DNA from: Streptomyces filamentosus
GTDB lineage: Bacteria > Actinomycetota > Actinomycetes > Streptomycetales > Streptomycetaceae
Assembly (NCBI RefSeq): GCF_014654895.1
Contig: NZ_BNBE01000001.1
Span: 868,001 to 932,000, forward strand
Direction: 5' to 3'
Length of the DNA: 64,000 nucleotides
The notes under the pieces were generated by a model. The model worked only from the letters and a program-made list of their open reading frames with translations, ran no database searches and was not told where the DNA came from. Positions 51,422-59,500 of the stretch are shown one piece after another. Position 1 is the first letter of the stretch. Each line of letters starts with the position of its first letter. A program made the position numbers and the translations under genes.

Positions 51422-52243
51422 TCAGCCGGCCTCGGGGTCGCCCTTGGTGTAGCTGAGCCGCTCCACCTGGCCGTCCTCGAACTTCTCGGAGACCTTCTTG
51501 CCGTTCACGTACAGCTCGATCGCGCCCGCGTTGCCGAGGACGAGGTCGACCTGCTCGTCGTCCTGGAAGGTCTTGGTGTCGCCTTCCTGGAGGAAGCCGT
51601 CGAAGAGCATCTTGCCGTCGGCGGCCTTGGCCGAGATCCAGCTCTTGCCGTCGGCGGTGAGCCGGATGGTGACCTTGTCCGCCGGGACGGCCGCGATGGC
51701 GCTGCCGGTCGGCTTCGGCGCGGGCTTGGCCGGCTTCGGCTTGGCGGCGGAGGTCGCCTTCTCCGGGGCGGGCGCGGGCCCGCCCTCGGCGGCCGTGGTC
51801 CCCTTCGGTTCCTCGGCGCCGTTGAACATCGTGAAGCCGACGAACCCGACGACGGCGACGATCGCCGCGACCATGGCCGCGGTCCAGTTGGGCCGCCGGG
51901 GCTCGGGACGGATGCGTTCCGCCTCGAAGAGCGGGGCGGCCGGGGTGGGTGAGGGACGCCCGCCATGCTCGGCGTCGTACTGCTCGATCAGCGGGGCCGG
52001 ATCGATCCCGACGGCGCGGGCGAGCGTCCGGATGTGGCCGCGCGCGTAGACGTCTCCGCCGCAGCGCGAGAAGTCGTCCTCCTCGATGCCGTGCACGATC
52101 GGGATCCGGACACGGGTGGAGGCGCTGACCTCTTCGACGCTGAGGCCGGCGGCGATGCGGGCCTGCTGGAGGGTGCGGCCGATCGGTTCCCGGTCGGCTG
52201 ACGGGAACGTCCGGTCGTCTTCGGGGGAGTTGCCGATGGACAC
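51422..52243 (-). CDS. RodZ-like helix-turn-helix membrane protein
   Basis: 273 aa from GTG 52243 (AAAGG 8 nt upstream; ATG 52270 is possible). N-terminal HTH_25 (IGRTLQQARIAAGLSVEEVS, GGDVYARGHIRTLARAVG), a charged linker, one helix (about 121-140), a Pro/Ala/Lys linker and an extracytoplasmic DUF4115 beta domain (KVTIRLTADGKSWISAK, LYVNGKKVSEKF). Same layout as RodZ, the cytoskeletal adaptor, but streptomycete function is not defined here. Confidence 0.88.
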   Translation of the reverse strand: MSIGNSPEDDRTFPSADREPIGRTLQQARIAAGLSVEEVSASTRVRIPIVHGIEEDDFSRCGGDVYARGHIRTLARAVGIDPAPLIEQYDAEHGGRPSPTPAAPLFEAERIRPEPRRPNWTAAMVAAIVAVVGFVGFTMFNGAEEPKGTTAAEGGPAPAPEKATSAAKPKPAKPAPKPTGSAIAAVPADKVTIRLTADGKSWISAKAADGKMLFDGFLQEGDTKTFQDDEQVDLVLGNAGAIELYVNGKKVSEKFEDGQVERLSYTKGDPEAG

Positions 52244-52286
52244 GAGAGCGCCTTTCGAGCGTGTAGCCACCTGCTGGACGTTCAGT

Positions 52287-52340
52287 CTATGGGTGGTACG
52301 AAAGGGTGGGGCAACCGGGCGGGTGCGGTTTGTACGCCAT
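52287..52340 (-). CDS. Possible 17-codon upstream ORF
   Basis: MAYKPHPPGCPTLSYHP, ATG 52340 to TAG 52287, with GGAG nine nt upstream. It ends 44 nt before the RodZ-like start. Could be a regulatory uORF or chance; no family known. Confidence 0.25.
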   Translation of the reverse strand: MAYKPHPPGCPTLSYHP

Positions 52341-52551
52341 GAGGTTGTACTCCGACGAGGAGAGGACGTCCTTCCGTCCCCTCGTCCAACTTGACGTACG
52401 GCCAGGGGAAACGGTTGCCCTCCGTTCCCTTACGAGTGAGTCTCGGCCCGGTCTCGAACGGGTACCCCGGTCCCGAACGGGTACCCCGGGCTTGTCGGCC
52501 CGGTCCCGAACGGGTACCCCGGTCCCCCGGTGCCACACCCCGCCGCCCCCG
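52341..52551. other. Rest of the ftsK-rodZ gap
   Basis: Contains the KpnI-site repeats (52449-52520) and a self-complementary stretch near 52360-52385 (GAGGAC ... GTCCCCTC). No terminator with a long stem is visible after ftsK, and no gene. Confidence 0.4.
52449..52520. repeat. Three 20-bp repeats after ftsK
   Basis: CGGTCCCGAACGGGTACCCC at 52468-52487 and 52501-52520 exactly, and at 52449-52468 with one change (CTC for CCC). Each has a GGTACC core and CCCG/CGGG complementarity. They lie between the ftsK stop and the RodZ-like gene. Confidence 0.8.
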
Positions 52552-55398
52552 TCACTCGGCGGACTCCCCCCGGATCACCGCCAGCACCCCGTCCAGCTCG
52601 TCCGGCTTGACGAGGACGTCCCGCGCCTTGGAGCCCTCGCTGGGCCCGACGATGTTGCGCGACTCCATGAGGTCCATCAGCCGGCCGGCCTTCGCGAAGC
52701 CGACCCGCAGCTTCCGCTGGAGCATCGAGGTCGAGCCGAACTGCGTCGACACGACCAGCTCGGCCGCCTGGCACAGCAGGTCGAGGTCGTCGCCGATCTC
52801 CTCGTCGATCTCCTTCTTCTGCTTGGTGCCGACGGTGACGTCGTCCCGGAAGACCGGCGTCATCTGGTCCTTGCAGTGCTGCACGACGGCCGCGACCTCG
52901 GCCTCGGTGACGAAGGCGCCCTGCATGCGGGTCGGCTTGTTCGCGCCCATCGGCAGGAAGAGGCCGTCGCCCTTGCCGATGAGCTTCTCGGCACCCGGCT
53001 GGTCGAGGATGACCCGGCTGTCGGCGAGCGAGGAGGTGGCGAAGGCGAGCCGGGACGGCACGTTCGCCTTGATCAGACCGGTGACGACGTCCACCGAGGG
53101 CCGCTGGGTGGCGAGCACCAGGTGGATGCCGGCCGCGCGGGCCAGCTGGGTGATGCGGACGATGGCGTCCTCGACGTCCCGGGGCGCGACCATCATCAGG
53201 TCGGCGAGCTCGTCGACGATCACCAGGAGGTACGGGTACGTCTTCAGCTCGCGCTCGCTGCCGGGCGGCAGCTGGACCTTGCCCTCGCGGATCGCCTGGT
53301 TGAAGTCGTCGATGTGCCGGAAGCCGAAGGCCGCCAGGTCGTCGTAGCGCAGGTCCATCTCGCGCACCACCCACTGGAGGGCCTCGGCGGCCCGCTTGGG
53401 GTTGGTGATGATCGGCGTGATCAGGTGCGGGATGCCCTCGTAGGCGGTCAGCTCGACCCGCTTGGGGTCGACGAGGACCATCCGGACGTCCTCCGGGGTC
53501 GCCCGGATCATGATCGAGGTGATCAGGCAGTTGATGCACGAGGACTTGCCGGAGCCGGTGGCGCCGGCGACCAGGACGTGGGGCATCTTCGCCAGGTTGG
53601 CCATCACGTAGCCGCCCTCGACGTCCTTGCCGAGCGCCACCAGCATGGGGTGGTCGTCCCCCGCCGCGTCCGCGAGCCGCAGCACGTCTCCGAGGTTGAC
53701 CATCTCGCGGTCGGAGTTCGGGATCTCGATGCCGACGGCGGACTTGCCGGGGATGGGCGAGATGATCCGCACGTCCGGCGAGGCCACCGCGTAGGCGATG
53801 TTCTTCGTCAGGGCGGTGATCTTCTCGACCTTCACGGCGGGCCCGAGCTCGACCTCGTACCGGGTGACCGTCGGCCCGCGGGTGAAGCCGGTTACGGCCG
53901 CGTCCACCTTGAACTCGCTGAACACGTTCGACAGCGCGTCCACCACGATGTCGTTCGCGGCGGACCGCGTCTTGCCGGGACCGCCGCGCTCCAGCAGGTC
54001 GAGCGACGGCAGCGCGTAGGTGATGTCGCCGGAGAGCTGGAGCTGCTCGGCCCGGGCCGGCAGATCGGTCGGCTCCGGCGCCGGCTTGGTCAGATCGGGT
54101 ACGGATCCACCCGCCGGCCGCTTCTCCCCGCCCCGCGCGGTCGGCACGTTCGGCGGCGTCTTCTGCGGTCCCTTCGCCAGGGACGGTACGGGCCCGGTGG
54201 CCCCGTCCGGCGTCCCCTCGGCCCCCTCGGCCAGGGCGGCGGCCCGCTCGGCGGCCACGTCCCGGGTCAGGTCGGCGACCAGCGGCGACGGCGGCATGCC
54301 GTTCAGCACCGCGCCGTCGAGGGCGGCGGCCGCCGCGGCGGCCACGTCGACCGGGTCCAGACCCTGCTCGTGGCCGCTCCTGCCGGTGCGGGACCGGCCG
54401 GCGCGCCCGCGCCGCTCCAGCGCCTCCGCCTCCGCCCGGTCCACGTCGTACGGGTCGGCGCCCGGCCCGCCGCGACGCCGGACCGACCGGGCGGTGCGCT
54501 GCGGCGCCTCCCGCCAGTCTTCCTCGTACGGTTCCTGCTCGGCGTACTCCTCGACGCCCTCCTCGTACGCGGGTTCGACGAGGCCGAGCCGGACGCCGAG
54601 GGCCCGCAGCCGCTGCGGGATCGCGTTGACCGGGGTGGCGGTGACGACCAGCAGTCCGAAGAGGGTGAGCAGCACCAGCAGGGGGACGGCCAGGGCCTCC
54701 CCCGTCATGAAGACCAGCGGCTGGGACACCGCCCAGCCGATCAGGCCGCCCGCGTCCTGCATGGCCTCGGACCCGGCGTCCCTGCCGGGCGCGCCGCAGG
54801 CGATGTGGACCTGTCCGAGGACGCCGAGGACGAGGGCGGAGAGCCCGATGACGATCCGGCCGTTGGCCTCCGGCCGCTCCGGATAGCAGAAGAGCCGGAA
54901 GGAGATGCCGCCCAGCAGCAGCGGGACGAGCAGGTCGAGCCGGCCGAAGGCGCCGGTGACCAGCATCTCCACGAGGTCGCCGACGGGGTTGTCCAGACGG
55001 GACCAGGTGCCGGCCGCGACGATCAGCGCGGCGGCGAGCAGCAGCAGGGCGATCCCGTCCTTGCGGTGGGCGGGGTCGAGCCCCTTCGCGCCGCGCCCTA
55101 TCCCCCGGAACATCGCGCCGACCCCGTGGGCGGCGCCGCGCGCCACCTTGTACACGCCCCCGGTCGGGGACGGCGCCGGGCGGGGCGCGGGCCGTTTCGC
55201 CGCGGCCTTCTTCGCGGGCGCGCGCCTGGCCGGAGCGGCCTTCTTCGCCGCGGTCCTCTTCGCGGGCGGTTTCCCGGCGGACTTGGCCGGGGTCTTCGCC
55301 GCGGACTTGGCGGCCGTCTTCTTCGCGGCCCCCGCCGTCCGGCCGGCGCGCGATGGTGCGGTGCCCTGGGAACCCTTGCCGGACGTACGTGAAGCCAT
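52552..55398 (-). CDS. ftsK: DNA translocase FtsK
   Basis: 948 aa from ATG 55398. A basic, histone-H1-like N-terminus (repeated AAKK, TPAKSAGK, KKAAPAR units, about 10-75) precedes four membrane helices, a Glu/Arg/Pro linker and the motor: Walker A GATGSGKSS (about 612), Walker B VDELADL (about 728) and the C-terminal gamma winged helix (FGSTSMLQRKLRVGFAKAGRLMD). Pumps DNA through sporulation septa. No ribosome site, but TAACCT 7 nt upstream: probably leaderless. Confidence 0.96.
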   Translation of the reverse strand: MASRTSGKGSQGTAPSRAGRTAGAAKKTAAKSAAKTPAKSAGKPPAKRTAAKKAAPARRAPAKKAAAKRPAPRPAPSPTGGVYKVARGAAHGVGAMFRGIGRGAKGLDPAHRKDGIALLLLAAALIVAAGTWSRLDNPVGDLVEMLVTGAFGRLDLLVPLLLGGISFRLFCYPERPEANGRIVIGLSALVLGVLGQVHIACGAPGRDAGSEAMQDAGGLIGWAVSQPLVFMTGEALAVPLLVLLTLFGLLVVTATPVNAIPQRLRALGVRLGLVEPAYEEGVEEYAEQEPYEEDWREAPQRTARSVRRRGGPGADPYDVDRAEAEALERRGRAGRSRTGRSGHEQGLDPVDVAAAAAAALDGAVLNGMPPSPLVADLTRDVAAERAAALAEGAEGTPDGATGPVPSLAKGPQKTPPNVPTARGGEKRPAGGSVPDLTKPAPEPTDLPARAEQLQLSGDITYALPSLDLLERGGPGKTRSAANDIVVDALSNVFSEFKVDAAVTGFTRGPTVTRYEVELGPAVKVEKITALTKNIAYAVASPDVRIISPIPGKSAVGIEIPNSDREMVNLGDVLRLADAAGDDHPMLVALGKDVEGGYVMANLAKMPHVLVAGATGSGKSSCINCLITSIMIRATPEDVRMVLVDPKRVELTAYEGIPHLITPIITNPKRAAEALQWVVREMDLRYDDLAAFGFRHIDDFNQAIREGKVQLPPGSERELKTYPYLLVIVDELADLMMVAPRDVEDAIVRITQLARAAGIHLVLATQRPSVDVVTGLIKANVPSRLAFATSSLADSRVILDQPGAEKLIGKGDGLFLPMGANKPTRMQGAFVTEAEVAAVVQHCKDQMTPVFRDDVTVGTKQKKEIDEEIGDDLDLLCQAAELVVSTQFGSTSMLQRKLRVGFAKAGRLMDLMESRNIVGPSEGSKARDVLVKPDELDGVLAVIRGESAE

Positions 55399-55405
55399 GG
55401 TGCTG

Positions 55406-55411
55406 AGGTTA
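55406..55411 (-). promoter_or_regulatory. Putative -10 of a leaderless ftsK transcript
   Basis: TAACCT (rc of 55406-55411), 7 nt before ATG 55398, with CGGACA 17 bp upstream (rc of 55429-55434). Confidence 0.55.
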
Positions 55412-55547
55412 CCGGTGAGGGGCCGGGCTGTCCGCCTCACCCGAACGTGTCGTCCTTGCCCCGGCGCGGAGCTGACGCCCGGTCACCGACCGGACGGGCC
55501 GAAGTGACCCCCGGTCACCGACCGGACGGACCGGGGGTGACGTCCCC

Positions 55548-56222
55548 TCAGCCCTGCGCGGGCAGCGGGGGCACGCCGCCGGTGCCCGGCTCCAGCGCGT
55601 CCAACGCCCGCCGCAGCCCGGTGAGCTTGCGCTCCAGATGGGCGGCGGTGGCGACGGCGGCCGCGTCGGCGGACTCGTCGTCGAGCTGCTTCGACAGCGC
55701 CTCGGCCTGCTCCTCGACGGCCGCGAGACGGGCGGACAGCTCGGCGAGCAGCCCCGCCGTCTCCTTGCCCTGGCCGCCCTCGCCGCCGCCCTCCAGCTGG
55801 AGGCGCAGCAGCGCGGCCTGCTCGCGCAGCTTGCAGTTCTTCATGTAGAGCTCGACGAAGACGGAGACCTTGGCGCGCAGCACCCAGGGGTCGAACGGCT
55901 TGGAGATGTAGTCGACCGCGCCGGCCGCGTACCCCCGGAAGGTGTGGTGGGGGCCGTGGTTGATCGCGGTGAGGAAGATGATCGGGATGTCCCGCGTCCG
56001 CTCGCGGCGCTTGATGTGCGCGGCGGTCTCGAAGCCGTCCATGCCGGGCATCTGGACGTCGAGCAGGATGACCGCGAAGTCGTCCGTCAGCAGCGCCTTG
56101 AGCGCTTCCTCCCCGGACGATGCCCGCACCAGCGTCTGATCGAGCGCGGAGAGAATGGCCTCCAGCGCCAGCAGATTCTCCGGCCGGTCATCGACCAGGA
56201 GGATCTTGGCCTTCTGCACCAT
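55548..56222 (-). CDS. osaB: Response regulator OsaB
   Basis: 224 aa from ATG 56222, selected for AGGAGG seven nt upstream; ATG 56348 is in frame but poorly preceded. Receiver domain 1-125 with DD pair (LLVDDRPENL), phospho-Asp in VILLDVQMPGMDG and SKPFDP. No DNA-binding domain: the C-terminal ~90 residues are a long coiled coil (LREQAALLRLQLE, LLAELSARLAAVEEQAEAL). This is the published OsaB architecture, an osmoadaptation regulator of S. coelicolor. Lies 300 nt downstream of osaA. Confidence 0.9.
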   Translation of the reverse strand: MVQKAKILLVDDRPENLLALEAILSALDQTLVRASSGEEALKALLTDDFAVILLDVQMPGMDGFETAAHIKRRERTRDIPIIFLTAINHGPHHTFRGYAAGAVDYISKPFDPWVLRAKVSVFVELYMKNCKLREQAALLRLQLEGGGEGGQGKETAGLLAELSARLAAVEEQAEALSKQLDDESADAAAVATAAHLERKLTGLRRALDALEPGTGGVPPLPAQG

Positions 56223-56522
56223 GCCCCGTCCTCCTCGTCCCGGCAACGGCTCGACCCGGCTTCCGGAACCGCTTCCGGAAGCGGGGGAAGCACCGGGCGC
56301 CGCCCCGGAGGACGGCTTCCTGGCGCCGTCCGTCCCTGTGCCGGTCATCGTAGCCGCACCCCGCCCATCGCCACACCCTGTCACCGTGATGTCACTGTGC
56401 ACAGTCCGGAAACGGAGCGCGGGTCGAGAAGGTTCCCCGGATCGGAGGCTCTCACACGCCTCCGGCGCAGGTACGCCGAGGGGTACCGGTCCCGGCCGGT
56501 CCGGCACCCCTCGGCGGCGCGC
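56223..56522 (-). other. osaA-osaB gap
   Basis: 300 nt. The osaB frame is open through part of it (Ser/Gly/Pro-rich) but the strong ribosome site argues against a longer protein. Short CTTCCGGAA repeats near 56262-56290. No strong terminator, so osaA read-through into osaB is possible. Confidence 0.45.
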
Positions 56523-59500
56523 TCACGCGCCCCGCATCCACTGCTCCATGACGGACAGCAGGTAGTCCGGGTCGACCGGCTTGGTGACGTAGTCGGAGGC
56601 ACCCGACTCGATCGCCTTCTCCCGGTCCCCCTTCATCGCCTTCGCGGTGAGCGCGATGATCGGCAGCCCCGCGAACTGCGGCATCCGCCGGATCGCGGTC
56701 GTCGTCGCGTACCCGTCCATCTCCGGCATCATGATGTCCATCAGGACGATCGTCACGTCGTCGTTCTGCTCCAGGACCTCGATGCCCTCCCGCCCGTTCT
56801 CCGCGTACAGCACCGCGAGCCCGTGCTGCTCCAGGACGCTGGTGAGGGCGAAGACGTTGCGGATGTCGTCGTCGACGATGAGGACCTTCTCGCCGGAGAA
56901 GGAGAAGGTGCGGCGCTGCTCCGCACCGGTCCCCGCCGCCGCGGCCTGCTCCGCGAAGTCCGGCCCCTGCGGGCCCGGCTGCCCGGGGACCACGCCCAGC
57001 GCCTCGCCCTCCCCGGCCGCGCCCTCGGCACCCGTGGCACCCGTCGCGCCGGCGGCGCCCGCCGCGTCCGCGCTCTCCGCCGCCGCCCCGGCCTTGCGCC
57101 GGTGCCGGAAGAGCGCCCCCGAACGCGCCTCGCTCCGCACCGGAGCGGGCGGGAAGTGCGGGTAGGAGTGCCCGGTCGGGCCCTCCTCCGCCTCCTGCTG
57201 CGGATCGTCCGCCTCGCCCTGCCCGTAGCCGTGCGGCGGCACCTCGGTCGGGTTCAGCGGCAGGTAGAGGGTGAAGGTGGAGCCGCGGCCCGGCTCGCTC
57301 GCCGCGAAGATCTCGCCGCCGAGCAGCCGGGCGATCTCCCGGCTGATCGAGAGCCCGAGGCCCGTGCCGCCGTACTTGCGGCTGGTGGTGCCGTCGGCCT
57401 GCTTGAACGCCTCGAAGATGACCCGCATCTTGCTGGCCGCGATCCCGATGCCGGTGTCGGTGACCGAGAAGGCGATCAGGTCGGCGTCGGCCTCGCTCAG
57501 CGAACCCGCCTCCAGGAGCTGCTCCCTGATCGACTGCGGCACGTCCGCGCCGGCCGGCCGGATGACCAGCTCGACCGCGCCGGAGTCGGTGAACTTCACC
57601 GCGTTGGACAGCAGGTTGCGCAGCACCTGGAGGAGCCGCTGCTCGTCGGTGTGGAGCGTGGCGGGCAGTTCGGGCGAGACGCGGACCGAGAAGTCGAGGC
57701 CCTTCTCCGCGGTGAGCGGCCGGAAGGTCGCCTCCACGTAGTCGACGAGCTGGACGAGCGCGATCCGGGTCGGGGACACGTCCATCTTGCCCGCCTCGAC
57801 CTTCGACAGGTCGAGGATGTCGTTGATCAGCTGGAGCAGGTCGGAGCCCGCGCCGTGGATGGTCTCGGCGAACTCCACCTGCTTCGGGGTGAGGTTGGTC
57901 TCCGCGTTGTCCGCGAGCAGCTTGGCCAGGATGAGCAGCGAGTTGAGCGGGGTGCGCAGCTCGTGCGACATGTTGGCGAGGAACTCGGACTTGTAGCGCA
58001 TGGAGACGGCGAGCTGTTCGGCGCGCTCCTCCAGGACCTGCCGGGCCTCCTCGATCTCCGTGTTCTTGACCTCGATGTCGCGGTTCTGCCGGGCGAGGAG
58101 CTCGGCCTTGTCCTCCAGCTCGGCGTTGGAGTTCTGGAGCTCCTTCTGCCGGTTCTCCAGCTCCGCCGACCGCTCCTTGAGCTGCTCGGTCAGCTTCTGC
58201 GACTGCTGGAGCAGCACCTCCGTCTTGGTGTTGACGCTGATGGTGTTGACGGTGGTCGCGATGAGCTCGGCGATCTGGTTGAGGAAGTCCCGCTGGATCT
58301 GGGCGAACGGCTGGAAGGACGCCAGCTCGATGACGCCGAGGACCTTCCCCTCGAAGAGGACGGGCAGCACGATCACGTGCGCGGGCGAGGCCTCGCCGAG
58401 CCCGGACGAGATCTTGAGGTAGCCCGGCGGCACGTTGACCTGGATGGTCCGCTTCTCCTCCGCCGCCGTCCCGATGAGGGTCTCGCCGGGGCGGAAGGAG
58501 GTCGGCATGGAACCGGCGGAGTAGCCGTAACTCCCGCGCATGCGCAGCTCGTACGAGCCGTCGCCCTCGCCGACGAGTTCGGTGTCGTGGTTGGCGGAGC
58601 CGACCGGGGTCGCCACGAAGAAGGCGCCGTGCTGGGCGGAGACCACCGGCGTCAGCTCGCTCATGATGAGCGAGGCGACGTCGTCGAGGTCCCGGCGGCC
58701 CTGCATGAGGCCGGAGATCCGGGCCAGGTTGGACTTCAGCCAGTCCTGCTCGTCGTTGGCGAGGGTGGTGTCGCGCAGGTTGGCGATCATCGTGTTGATG
58801 TTCTCCTGGAGCGCCTGGATCTCGCCGGCCGCGTCCACACCGTCGATCTTGACGTTGAGGTCGCCGCGGGTCACCGCGGTGGCGACGGCCGCGATGGCGC
58901 GCACCTGCCGGGTGAGGTTCCCGGCCATCTCGTTCACGGAGAGCGTGAGGTCGCTCCAGGTGCCCTCGACGTCCCGGACCCGCGCCTGGCCGCCGAGCTG
59001 CCCGTCGGTGCCCACCTCGCGGGCGACCCGGGTGACCTCCTCGGCGAAGTTCGACAGCTGGTCGACCATCGTGTTGATGGTGTTCTTCAGCTCCTGGATC
59101 TCGCCCCGGGCCTCGATGTCGATCTTCTTGGTGAGGTCGCCCTTGGCGATGGCGGTGGTGACCGCGGCGATCTGCCGCACCTGGCCGGTGAGGTTGTCGG
59201 CCATGCTGTTCACCGAGTCGGTGAGGTCCTTCCAGGTGCCCGAGCCGCCGGGCACCCGGGCCTGGCCGCCGAGGATGCCCTCGGTGCCCACCTCGCGGGC
59301 CACCCGGGTCACCTCGTCGGCGAACGACGACAGCGTCGTCACCATTGTGTTGACGGTCTCGGCGAGTTCGGCGACCTCGCCGCGCGCCTCGACGGTGACC
59401 TTCTTCGTCAGATCGCCGTTGGCGACCGCCGAGGAGACGCGGGCGATGTTCCGCACCTGGCTGGTCAGGTTGTTGGCCATCAGGTTGACGTTGTCGCTGA

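Noticed and set aside
56223..56348. OsaB starting at ATG 56348
   Set aside because: Adds a disordered Ser/Gly stretch and has a poorer ribosome site than ATG 56222.
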